DNA of 64,000 nt from Streptomyces gilvus (GTDB lineage Bacteria; Actinomycetota; Actinomycetes; Streptomycetales; Streptomycetaceae), in contig NZ_JAKWBE010000002.1 in NCBI RefSeq assembly GCF_022513565.1, positions 248,001-312,000 on the forward strand, read 5' to 3'. Below, piece by piece: positions 26,075-34,124 of the stretch; within the stretch, counting starts at the first letter, position 1; each line of letters opens with the position of its first letter. A model generated the notes under the pieces. That model worked only from the letters and a program-made list of their open reading frames with translations, was not told the origin of the DNA and ran no database searches. Both the position numbers and the translations under genes were made by a program.

Positions 26075-26671
26075 TCATGGCCGCTCGGTGAGGTCCTCGA
26101 AGAACCGGTCGACGGCGGGCCAGACCCGGCCGCCGCCGGACAGGCCCCGCCATGCGCGGCGTACGACGGCGACCATCCGGTAGCAGTCGTCGACGGGGAC
26201 GATCCAGTGGTGGTCGTTGCCGTGGACGGTGTTCACGAGCAGTGCCTCCACGTCGGGTTCCATGGACGCGAGCGGCGGACACCGCGCGGCCAGCCGCTGC
26301 CAGGCCCCGGCGTCGACCTCCCACCGCATGGCTCCGGCCGGGCTCGGGCCCTCGGCGGTGACCGTGCCGTCGGCCCGGGGCACGAAGAAGACCAGGCCGA
26401 CCGGCACGCCCAGGACATCAGTGTCCACCCGGGGCAGGCGGATCCGCCTGCGGGGGACGAGCCGGTGGCGTCCGTCCCCGGCGCCCCCGTCGGCGAACAG
26501 CACCGAGCAGGGGCCGCAGACGCAGCACACCTGGTCGTCCGCGCGGTCGTAGAGGTGCGGGTGCTCGTCGGCGACCGGCGCGGCGCACAGGTCGCACCGC
26601 TCGGCCTCGGCTTCCGCGGTGCGGTCGGCGGAGGAGCGGATGAGGCGGGCCAGGGCGCCGTCCGTGGTCAC
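26075..26671 (-). CDS. DUF5947-type protein in hydrogenase operon
   Basis: A 198-aa protein of unknown biochemical role. The N-terminal third has a possible metal/cluster ligand set, CDLCAAPV then CCVCGPC, spaced like a zinc ribbon or rubredoxin-like site. The rest is an alpha/beta domain (VLGVPVGLVFFVP, VNTVHGNDHHWIVPVDDCYRMVAVVRRAW). From memory, proteins of this type accompany actinobacterial high-affinity hydrogenases. The GTG start overlaps the NifU-like gene stop by 4 bp. A redox or assembly role is plausible given the cysteines. Confidence 0.75.
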   Translation of the reverse strand: MTTDGALARLIRSSADRTAEAEAERCDLCAAPVADEHPHLYDRADDQVCCVCGPCSVLFADGGAGDGRHRLVPRRRIRLPRVDTDVLGVPVGLVFFVPRADGTVTAEGPSPAGAMRWEVDAGAWQRLAARCPPLASMEPDVEALLVNTVHGNDHHWIVPVDDCYRMVAVVRRAWRGLSGGGRVWPAVDRFFEDLTERP

Positions 26672-27219
26672 GGCGTGCCCCGGCGGGTGAGCGTGGTCAG
26701 CGGTACGAAGGCCGCGGGCGCCGTGGCCGGCACCGGCTCCACAGCCGTCAGCTCCGGAGCCACGGCGAGCACCGCCTCCTGGACCGCGGCGGTCACGTCG
26801 TTCGTTCCGCCACCGCATCCGGAGCCGCAGCCGCCCGTCGTCAGCCGCACCCGGCCGACCTCCCCGTCCACACCGGCCCACTCCACGTCGCCGCCGCGTT
26901 CCCGGACGGCGGGCCGCAGCCGCTCGACCGCGCGGGCCGCCCTGCGCTCGACGGGCTCCGGGTGGACCCCGTGCAGCACCAGGAGGTGGCCCAGCAGCTC
27001 GTCGTCGGCCAGGCGGTCGGACAGCCGCGCGTCCGCGTGGTCCATGACCCGGGCCAGTGCCTCGCCGTAGACCTCGGTGAGCAGCCGCACCGCCTCGATC
27101 GCGGAGCGGGTGGCCGGGCCGGGGACGGACTGGAGCCCTTCCAGCAGCTGGTCGAGGCGGGCGAGCCGGGACTCCACCGCCGCGTCGGCCAGGCGTTCCA
27201 CGACCCCGGCCTCAGCCAT
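26668..27219 (-). CDS. NifU-like C-terminal domain protein
   Basis: A 183-aa protein. An N-terminal helical part (LARLDQLLEGLQSVPG...ALARVMDHADARLSDRLA) is joined to a NifU-like domain at about 75-150. The canonical CxxC is replaced by a GGCGSGCGGG loop, giving a CxxxC arrangement. NifU domains assemble or carry Fe-S clusters. Group 1h hydrogenase operons typically include one, probably for small-subunit clusters or as an electron carrier. It overlaps hhyL by 8 bp and the DUF5947-type gene by 4 bp. Confidence 0.83.
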   Translation of the reverse strand: MAEAGVVERLADAAVESRLARLDQLLEGLQSVPGPATRSAIEAVRLLTEVYGEALARVMDHADARLSDRLADDELLGHLLVLHGVHPEPVERRAARAVERLRPAVRERGGDVEWAGVDGEVGRVRLTTGGCGSGCGGGTNDVTAAVQEAVLAVAPELTAVEPVPATAPAAFVPLTTLTRRGTP

Positions 27220-29005
27220 GGTTCGCGCCGTAGGTCGGCGAGTGCAGGGTGGTCAGCGTCTTGCCCTTGCCGACGTACATGTGCACCCCGCACGGCAGAC
27301 AGGGGTCGAAGCTGCGCACGGTGCGCATGATGTCGACGCCCTTGAAGTCCTCGGGCCCGTTCTCCTCGAAGATGGGCTGTCCCTGGACGGCGTCCTCGTA
27401 CGGGCCGGGGGTGCCGAACTTGTCGCGGGGGCTGGCGTTCCACGGGGTGGGCGGGTACGGGTGGTAGTTGGCGATCTTCTTGTCCTTGATCACCAGGTGG
27501 TGGGAGAGGACACCGCGCACGGCCTCGTGGAAGCCGCAGCCGATGGCCTCGTCGGGCACCTCGAAGTTCTCGAACACCTTGGTGTCGCCGGCGCGCACCA
27601 GGCCCATGGCCTCTTCCAGGAACTGCAGGGCCATGGCGGCCGCGTAGGCGACGAAGTACGGCCGGGCGCGGTCCCGTTCGATGGTGTTGCTCCACTTCGG
27701 GATGCGCCACTCCAGGGTCGTCTCCGGCAGCGACTCGCCCTTGGGCAGCGAGATGCGCACGCTGTTGCCGGTGGCCTTGACGTACGGGGTGTCGACGAGG
27801 CCGCTCAGCGCGGTCGACCAGAGCCGGGCGAGGGGGCCGCCGCCGGTGTCCAGGGCGAGGTGGTCGCCGGTGCGGCGGTCGTACCAGCGGGGGCTCATCA
27901 CCCAGCTGTACTTGTCGGCGAAGTCGCGCTTCTGCGGCACCGGGACCGTGGTCTGGTTCCAGGGGTGGCGCATGTCGACCGGGTTGCCGAGCGGGTCGTG
28001 GGTGACGAAGGGCTTCTCGTTCACCCAGTCCTCGTAGTAGGAGCTGCCCAGCATGATGCGCAGGCCGAGGTTGATGTCGACGAGGTTGTTGGTGACCAGC
28101 TGCCCGTCGACGACGATGCCGGGCGTCACGTACATCGCCTTGCCCCAGGCGTTCATGTTCTCGTAGCGGTAGTCGACGACGTCGGGGTCCTGGAAGGCTC
28201 CCCAACAGCCCAGCAGGATACGGCGGTTGCCGACCTGCTCGTAGCCGGGCAGCGCCTCGTAGAAGAAGTCGAAGACGTCGTCGTTCATGGCGACGGCCTT
28301 CTTGACGAAGTCGATGACCCGCATCAGGCGGCTGAGGTAGTCGGTGAAGACGGTCGGCTGCGGCATCGTACCCACGCCGCCGGGGTAGAGCGTGGACGGG
28401 TGGACGTGCCGCCCCTCCATCAGGCAGAACATCTCACGGGTGACCCGGCTGACCTTCAGGGCCTCCTTGTAGACCTCGCCCTCGAAGGGGTTGAAGGCCT
28501 TCATGATGTCGGCGATGGTCCGGTAGCCGTGGATGTCGCCGCGGGGCGCGTCGGTGCGCTCGGCGCGGGCCAGCACTCCGGGGTTGGTGGCCTTGACCAT
28601 GGCCTCGCAGAAGTCCACGAAGACCAGGTTGTCCTGGAAGATCGTGTGGTCGAACATGTACTCGGCCGCCTCGCCGAGGTTGACGATGTGCTCGGCGAGT
28701 CTCGGCGGCTTGACCCCGTAGGCCATCTGCTGGGCGTAGTCGGAGCAGGTGGTGTGGTTGTCGCCGCAGATGCCGCAGATGCGGGAGGTGATGAAGCCCG
28801 CGTCGCGCGGGTCCTTGCCCTTCATGAACACCGAGTAGCCGCGGAACAGTGACGACGTGCTGTGGCACTCGACGACTTCCCGGTTGGCGAAGTCGATCTT
28901 CGTGTAGATGCCCAGGTTGCCGATGATGCGGGTGATCGGGTCCCAGGACATGTCCACGAGCTGCGGCGGCTTGCGTCCCGTGGGCCGGGCCTCGGTTGTG
29001 GTCAT
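27212..29005 (-). CDS. hhyL: High-affinity [NiFe]-hydrogenase large subunit (group 1h)
   Basis: A 597-aa catalytic subunit. The N-terminal nickel motif is RICGICGDNHTTCSDYAQ near residue 75. The C-terminal motif is DPCLPCGVHM, followed by about 20 residues (ending HSPTYGANHG) that a maturation protease would remove. These L1/L2 forms match the actinobacterial group 1h (formerly group 5) enzyme that oxidises atmospheric H2. It should lie at the inner face of the membrane with HhyS and feed electrons to quinone. It is 63 bp from hhyS and translationally coupled to the NifU-like gene. Confidence 0.95.
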   Translation of the reverse strand: MTTTEARPTGRKPPQLVDMSWDPITRIIGNLGIYTKIDFANREVVECHSTSSLFRGYSVFMKGKDPRDAGFITSRICGICGDNHTTCSDYAQQMAYGVKPPRLAEHIVNLGEAAEYMFDHTIFQDNLVFVDFCEAMVKATNPGVLARAERTDAPRGDIHGYRTIADIMKAFNPFEGEVYKEALKVSRVTREMFCLMEGRHVHPSTLYPGGVGTMPQPTVFTDYLSRLMRVIDFVKKAVAMNDDVFDFFYEALPGYEQVGNRRILLGCWGAFQDPDVVDYRYENMNAWGKAMYVTPGIVVDGQLVTNNLVDINLGLRIMLGSSYYEDWVNEKPFVTHDPLGNPVDMRHPWNQTTVPVPQKRDFADKYSWVMSPRWYDRRTGDHLALDTGGGPLARLWSTALSGLVDTPYVKATGNSVRISLPKGESLPETTLEWRIPKWSNTIERDRARPYFVAYAAAMALQFLEEAMGLVRAGDTKVFENFEVPDEAIGCGFHEAVRGVLSHHLVIKDKKIANYHPYPPTPWNASPRDKFGTPGPYEDAVQGQPIFEENGPEDFKGVDIMRTVRSFDPCLPCGVHMYVGKGKTLTTLHSPTYGANHG

Positions 29006-29068
29006 CGCTCTTACTGCCCCTTGCTGTCGGTGTTCCTTCGGTCCGTGGTGGGGTGGTCTCGCGCGGTG

Positions 29069-30157
29069 TCAGGGCCGCCAGTAGGGGTCGTAACCGCTGG
29101 TCAGCTTCCGCTTGTTGTGCCGCCATCTGGGTTCGTGGTTCACCAGCTCGTTGGTGAAGCCGCGCAGCCGCCGGATGACGGCGCCGTACGGTTTGACGAT
29201 CATGGAGGACAGGGTTCCGCCGGGCGGCTCGTCCATGAACGGCATGAACGCGTCGGGGAAGCCGGGCATCGTGCAGCCGATGCAGATGCCGCCGACGTTC
29301 GGACAGCCGCCGAGACCGGCCATCCAGCCGCGCTTGGGGACGTTGCAGTTGACGACCGGGCCCCAACAGCCCGTCTTCACGAGGCACTTGGGTGAGTTGT
29401 AGTCCTTGGCGAAGGTGCCCTGCTCGTAGTACGAGCCGCGGTCGCAGCCCTCGTGGACCGTCTTCCCGAACAGCCACTGCGGACGCAGCATGTGGTCCAG
29501 CGGGGGCGGCGGGGCGGATCCGGCCGCGTGGTAGAGGACCCAGATCAGGGTCTCCATGAAGTTCTCGGGCTGGATCGGGCAGCCGGGGACGTTCACCACG
29601 GGCAGGTCGCCCTGCGATCTGAACTCCCAGCCCAGGTAGTCCGCGAGGCCCATGCAGCCGGTCGGGTTGCCCGCCATGGCGTGGATGCCGCCGAAGGTGG
29701 CACAGGTGCCGGCGGCCACCACCGCCCAGGCCTTGGGGGCGAGTTGGTCGATCCACCAGTTCAGGGTCTGCGGCTGACCGGTCTCGGGGTCGTTGCCGAA
29801 GGACGTCCAGTAGCCGTCGCCCTTGATGATGTTCTGGTTGGGGATCGATCCCTCGATGACGAGGATGAAGGGGCCCAGTTCGCCGCGTGCGGCCGCCCGG
29901 TAGGGGGCCAGGAAGTCCTCGCCGCCCAGGCTCGGTGAGAGCACCTTGTTGACCAGGTTCACCTTCGGCAGGCCCGGGATCAGACCGAGCACGAGGTCCT
30001 CGATGGAGGGCTGGTCGGCGGCCGTCAGGGAGACGGTGTCGCCGTCGCAGCTCATGCCCTCGGAGATCCAGAGGATGTGGATCTCGTCGAAGCCCTGGCG
30101 TTCCTCGCCGCGGCTGGGTTCGCCGCTGACCTCGGTGGTGCTGCTGTGGGTTGTCAT
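29069..30157 (-). CDS. hhyS: High-affinity [NiFe]-hydrogenase small subunit (group 1h)
   Basis: A 362-aa electron-transfer subunit with Cys positions for three clusters: MSCDGDTVSL, GTCATFGG, VPGCPIQPENF, HEGCDRGSYYEQG, CLVKTGCWGPVVNC and CPNVGGICIGCTMPGF. In the proximal-cluster motif the second Cys of CxGC is Asp (CDGD), the feature known from the Ralstonia actinobacterial-type enzyme and linked to oxygen tolerance. No twin-arginine signal is present, so the enzyme stays in the cytoplasm. ATG 30157 (MTTHSS) lies 1 bp after the stop of the 513-aa gene. Confidence 0.95.
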   Translation of the reverse strand: MTTHSSTTEVSGEPSRGEERQGFDEIHILWISEGMSCDGDTVSLTAADQPSIEDLVLGLIPGLPKVNLVNKVLSPSLGGEDFLAPYRAAARGELGPFILVIEGSIPNQNIIKGDGYWTSFGNDPETGQPQTLNWWIDQLAPKAWAVVAAGTCATFGGIHAMAGNPTGCMGLADYLGWEFRSQGDLPVVNVPGCPIQPENFMETLIWVLYHAAGSAPPPPLDHMLRPQWLFGKTVHEGCDRGSYYEQGTFAKDYNSPKCLVKTGCWGPVVNCNVPKRGWMAGLGGCPNVGGICIGCTMPGFPDAFMPFMDEPPGGTLSSMIVKPYGAVIRRLRGFTNELVNHEPRWRHNKRKLTSGYDPYWRP

Positions 30158-30158
30158 G

Positions 30159-31700
30159 TCAACGGCCTCCGCTGCGGGGGGTGTCGGAGTCGGTCGGGCT
30201 CGTGTGGGTCGATGGTTCGAGGGGTTCGAGGGGTTCGAGTTCGTCGGGACGGAAGTAGTGGAAGCGGCCGTACCAGCTGTGCAGTTCGGCCGCGGGATCG
30301 TCGTCGAGGGTGACGGCGAGGTGCACGCTGCCGTCCACGTCGTGGAGGACGGCGGCCACCTCGGCACTCCGCCCCTCCAGGAACATGTCCTGCGCGTCGG
30401 CACCCCGGCGGCGCGGACGGAGCCGGACGCGGCTGCCGCCGCCCAGGGGTAGGCCGTCGACGAGCACCGTGTCGGTGGACGGGGAGAGGCCGTCGTCGGC
30501 GCCCTCCTGCCACCAGGCGGCACGTCCGGCGGGCGGGGCGGACGGGGTCGGCGGGGTGACCGGGGACAGGGAGCGGATGGCGCCGTGCAGCCGTTCGAAG
30601 ACCTCGCGGGGCATGGTGTCGACCCGGTCGAGGATCGCGGCGGCCCGTGGATCGGTGGCGCGTGCCTCGCGCTTCTCCTCGTCGGTCAGCAGCATCGTGC
30701 GCAGGGTGAGGATCTCGTCGATCTCGCCCGCGTCGTGCAGGTCGCCGGGGCTCTCGGGGGCCACCTGGGGGTGGTCGGGCAGAATGATCGGCGAGGCCAG
30801 CAGGACGTGTCCGACGGCGCCCGCGCGGGCGGGCGCCTCGCCTGCCGGTTCGCCGCCGAGGACGGGGAAGGCGAATTCGTTGCGGCACGCGTCCGCGTGA
30901 CCGCGCAGGTCCTCGGGCGGATCGATCAGTGAGGCGAACTCGACGCCGTCACCGCCGATGAGGGTGTGGGTGGCGATGAGCGCGCGACGCAGGGCCTCGT
31001 CGCGGGACGCCCGAGGATCCGGCGCGGGGCCGGAGTTGACGGTGCGGACGCGGAGGCGGCAGAGGTCCTGCCCCAGCCGCTCGGCAGTGACGATGGTGCT
31101 CGCCCGTAGCTCCTCGCGACGGCGGACCACCCGCCCGGCGTCCCGCGGCAGTGCCTCGATGTCCTCGGCGGTCGCGGCTCCCGTGGCAACGGTGTGTTCG
31201 GCGTCGAGGAGGTCGTCCACCGGAATGACGATGTCCACTTCGCACGGCACCGCCTCGTCGAAGGTCAGATGCACCGTGCCGTCCTCGGTCGGCAGCGACT
31301 CGACGGCTCGGTGTCCACCGTCGGCGTCGGCCGCCTCCACCAGCTTGCGCTGCGTCTGCAGGTACCGGAGGCGCACCCTCAGCAGCGCGTCGGGCCGGCG
31401 GATCCTCAGCAGACACTCGGTCTGCTGGTACCAGGAGTCGGCGGAGCCGGACACGCCGGGGACGACGGGGCCGTCCCGCTCCACCCAGTCCCTGGGGAAC
31501 AGCACCCCGAACTGCCACCGGACGCGGTTCTTGGCCGACGACCGCCGGTACGGATACAGGAGGTAGCCCTCGTAGAGAACGGCATCTGCCACGGCGCCCA
31601 GGTTCTCGAAGGCGTCCAGGGAGCGATCGGGGGCGGGATCCGTGGCGCCCGTCGTGACAGCGGACGCCGCCATGCCGCCCACGACCGATCCGTCCGCCAT
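30159..31700 (-). CDS. Uncharacterised 513-aa protein heading the hydrogenase operon
   Basis: No family is recognised. The N-terminal 290 residues form an alpha/beta region with aromatic motifs (LYEGYLLYPYRRSSAKN, RWQFGVLFPRDW). The middle is acidic and helical (EIDEILTLRTMLLTDEEKREAR). The C-terminal 120 residues end in a small beta domain (GGGSRVRLRPRRR, VHLAVTLDDDPAAELHSWYGRFHYFRPDELEPLEP), reminiscent of a short nucleic-acid- or protein-binding module. It has no Fe-S Cys clusters and no membrane helices. GAGGAGG precedes ATG 31700 and hhyS follows after 1 bp, so it is made with the structural subunits. An assembly or partner role for the hydrogenase is inferred from position. Confidence 0.8.
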   Translation of the reverse strand: MADGSVVGGMAASAVTTGATDPAPDRSLDAFENLGAVADAVLYEGYLLYPYRRSSAKNRVRWQFGVLFPRDWVERDGPVVPGVSGSADSWYQQTECLLRIRRPDALLRVRLRYLQTQRKLVEAADADGGHRAVESLPTEDGTVHLTFDEAVPCEVDIVIPVDDLLDAEHTVATGAATAEDIEALPRDAGRVVRRREELRASTIVTAERLGQDLCRLRVRTVNSGPAPDPRASRDEALRRALIATHTLIGGDGVEFASLIDPPEDLRGHADACRNEFAFPVLGGEPAGEAPARAGAVGHVLLASPIILPDHPQVAPESPGDLHDAGEIDEILTLRTMLLTDEEKREARATDPRAAAILDRVDTMPREVFERLHGAIRSLSPVTPPTPSAPPAGRAAWWQEGADDGLSPSTDTVLVDGLPLGGGSRVRLRPRRRGADAQDMFLEGRSAEVAAVLHDVDGSVHLAVTLDDDPAAELHSWYGRFHYFRPDELEPLEPLEPSTHTSPTDSDTPRSGGR

Positions 31701-31976
31701 CGCGCCTCCTCGACTCCCTGTGCAGACCCATGCCTCCCACCAAGGTCACACCGCTCCCCCACGTCCGCCTCCTGCGGCACGGCGTCGTTGCTCCGTTGGA
31801 GGGGTCACTCGGGGTGCTCGGGTGTTCGGCGGCCGGCGTCTGGGGGGAAGGCGGGAGTGCGTTCGGGCGAATGGCGGTGGGGAAGGCGACGGTCCAGGGG
31901 CAGCCCTGGGGGCGACTGACCTGCAGCGGCGGCCGGGCAGGTGGGGCCCGGGACGCGGGCCGCCCCCCAAGCAGTT

Positions 31977-32639
31977 TCAGGCAGCCGGCGGTGTCCAGCC
32001 CGGGGGCTGGAGTATGCCCAGTAGCTGGCGGACCAGTTCGTCGACCACCTCGTCCAGGGTCGCCTTCACCCAGCCCGCGCTCCAGTCGTGGAGCAGGCCG
32101 TTGACGCTGCCGATGAAGGCGGTCGCGGCGATGCGGTAGTCGCGTCGGGCCGCCTCCCCCCGCGCTGCCGCCGCCTCCGCCTCGGCGCAGATGAGGTCGA
32201 CCCAGCGGGAACGGCGGGCCAGGCGCTGCTCCTCCAGGCGCGGGCTGACACCGATGATCTCGACGAAGGTGATGCGGATGCGGCGCGGGTCGCCGGTGAC
32301 GTTCGCCGCGTAGGCCCGGAAGATCGCGGTGGCCCGCTCGGCGATCGGACGGCCCTCCGCCTCGGCGAACGCGGTGAGCACCGCCTCCTCCGCCCAGTCG
32401 TTGACCCGCAGATGCAGCGCCGCGAGCACATCCTCGAGGGTGCGGAACTCCTCGTAGAACTGACGGGTCGACAGCCCCGCGGCCTCGCTGAGCGCCGCGA
32501 CGGTGGTGGCCCGGTACCCGGGGTCGGCACCGAAGAGTTCGAGCGCGGCGTCCAGGAATCTCCTGTGCCGCTCGGCCTGCCGTTGCTCGGCGGTCTTGCC
32601 GCCGTATCGCCCGGTCGGCGCCCTGAGCCTGCCCGCCAC
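31977..32639 (-). CDS. TetR family transcriptional regulator
   Basis: A 220-aa repressor. The N-terminal helix-turn-helix is at about 20-65 (RFLDAALELFGADPGYRATTVAALSEAAGLSTRQFYEEF), followed by an all-helical ligand domain. GTG 32639 is preceded by GAGGGAGG at about 5 bp; upstream in-frame codons run through the operator and are not coding. It is divergent from the beta-propeller gene, with a 16-bp palindrome between them, so it very likely represses both genes. The inducer is unknown. Confidence 0.9.
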   Translation of the reverse strand: MAGRLRAPTGRYGGKTAEQRQAERHRRFLDAALELFGADPGYRATTVAALSEAAGLSTRQFYEEFRTLEDVLAALHLRVNDWAEEAVLTAFAEAEGRPIAERATAIFRAYAANVTGDPRRIRITFVEIIGVSPRLEEQRLARRSRWVDLICAEAEAAAARGEAARRDYRIAATAFIGSVNGLLHDWSAGWVKATLDEVVDELVRQLLGILQPPGWTPPAA

Positions 32640-32709
32640 TGAGCCTCCCTCGTCACGTGATCCCTCGATTTTGTCGTGTACGCAGTCTTGTGGAGAAGGG
32701 CGCCCGCTC

Positions 32710-32725
32710 CTTACTTTCCAGTAAG
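32710..32725. promoter_or_regulatory. Palindromic TetR operator
   Basis: CTTACT-TTCC-AGTAAG is a perfect 6-bp inverted repeat with a 4-bp centre, followed by a half repeat TAAG. It lies 71 bp upstream of the tetR GTG and 97 bp upstream of the propeller ATG. The TTACT...AGTAA form is typical of TetR-family sites. Confidence 0.8.
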
Positions 32726-32821
32726 TAAGAGTCTGAACGCGCTTCTTTTCAGATTCGCCCATCGATTCCATTGGCATGCCCGCATCACGCCCACGCCCCG
32801 TCCACAGAGGAGAGAGCACTC

Positions 32822-34066
32822 ATGCCTGCCTTCAGATCCAGGCACCTTTGCTCCGTAGCCGCCGCCCTCGTCCTGACCGTCGCCGCCCCCGCGACCGCCG
32901 CCACCGCGGACTCCTCCGCCGCGCTGCGCGAGGTGCTGTTCGTGGGGAACAACTGGGACGGCACCGCGACCGTCCTCAAGTCCTCCGGCGACTTCGCCAA
33001 GGTCGGGGAGATCAACGTAGTTCCCGACAAGGCGCAGCGCATCGCCGAGATCAACGCCGACCCCATCAAGTGGATCTACTACACGGCCATCCGCAACGAG
33101 GTCGGGCAGGGCCACGACCAGTACGTCGACGACATGTACTCCACGCCGGACGGCAAGTCCGTGGTCGTCTCCCGGCCCAGCTTCGCCGACGTCGTCTCCA
33201 TCGACCTCGCCACCGACAAGATCAACTGGCGTTTCCCGGTGGCCGGTTACCGCGCCGACCACATGGCCGTCTCCCCCGACGGCACCAGGGTCGCGGTGTC
33301 CGCCTCCACCGCCAACAAGGTGCAGGTGCTGGACATCAACACCGGCAAGGAACTCGGCGAGTTCGCCACCGGGGACAAGCCGCACGAGAACGTCTTCACC
33401 AACGGCGGCAAGTACATCTGGAACATGGCGATCGGCGAGGTCACCACCTCCCTCGACGACCCGTCCTGGGACTGGACGAAGGGCGACCGGCACATCACCG
33501 TCGTCGACGCCACGACCTACAAGACCGTCAAGACGATCGACATGCGCGACCGCCTCGACGCGATCGGCCTGAAGGACTTCTCCGACGCCGTACGACCGGC
33601 CGCCTTCACCCCGGACTGGTCGAAGATGTACTTCCAGGTGTCGTTCTTCAACGGCTTCCTGGAGTACGACATCGCCACCGCCAAGATCACCCGGGTGAAG
33701 ACGCTGCCGGCGAACCCGGCGACCAGCACCGACCGCACCACCTGGCTGCTGGACTCCCGCCACCACGGCATCTCGATGAGCCCCGACGGCACCAAGCTGT
33801 GCGTCGCCGGGACGATGGACAACTACGCCACCGTCGTCGACCGGGCCACCCTCCAGGAGGGCCCGCTCGTCACCGCGTCGACCCCGTACTGGGCGACCGT
33901 GAGCGGTGACGGAAAGGACTGCATCATCTCCGAGAGCGGCGCCGACCAGGTCACCGCGATCGACTTCGCCACGGGCCAGAAGGTGCTGTCCGTGCCGGTC
34001 GGCGACCACCCCCAGCGGGTGCGGCTCGGCCATGTCCTGGCCGACTGGACCGGCCCGACGAGCTGA
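32822..34066 (+). CDS. Secreted YncE-like beta-propeller protein
   Basis: A 414-aa exported protein. Residues 1-28 are a signal peptide (RSRHLCSVAAALVLTVAAP, cleavage at TAA or ATA). The mature chain shows repeated blades (SPDGTRVAVSASTANKVQVLDINTGKEL, SPDGTKLCVAGTMDNYATVVD, ATGQKVLSVPVG) typical of 7-bladed YVTN/YncE propellers. Relatives include extracellular lactonases, quinoprotein-like sensors and adhesins; catalytic residues are not evident. GAGGAGAG precedes ATG 32822. The divergent TetR and operator imply ligand-induced expression. Confidence 0.85.
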   Translation: MPAFRSRHLCSVAAALVLTVAAPATAATADSSAALREVLFVGNNWDGTATVLKSSGDFAKVGEINVVPDKAQRIAEINADPIKWIYYTAIRNEVGQGHDQYVDDMYSTPDGKSVVVSRPSFADVVSIDLATDKINWRFPVAGYRADHMAVSPDGTRVAVSASTANKVQVLDINTGKELGEFATGDKPHENVFTNGGKYIWNMAIGEVTTSLDDPSWDWTKGDRHITVVDATTYKTVKTIDMRDRLDAIGLKDFSDAVRPAAFTPDWSKMYFQVSFFNGFLEYDIATAKITRVKTLPANPATSTDRTTWLLDSRHHGISMSPDGTKLCVAGTMDNYATVVDRATLQEGPLVTASTPYWATVSGDGKDCIISESGADQVTAIDFATGQKVLSVPVGDHPQRVRLGHVLADWTGPTS

Positions 34067-34071
34067 CCTCC

Positions 34072-34120
34072 GACAGCAGAACGGCGCCGGACCGACGGGG
34101 TCCGGCGCCGTTCTGCTGTC
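34072..34120. terminator. Strong bidirectional hairpin terminator
   Basis: GACAGCAGAACGGCGCCGGA (34072-34091) is fully complementary to 34101-34120, a 20-bp perfect stem around a 9-nt loop. It lies between the converging propeller and GH5 genes. Confidence 0.9.
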
Positions 34121-34124
34121 CCGT

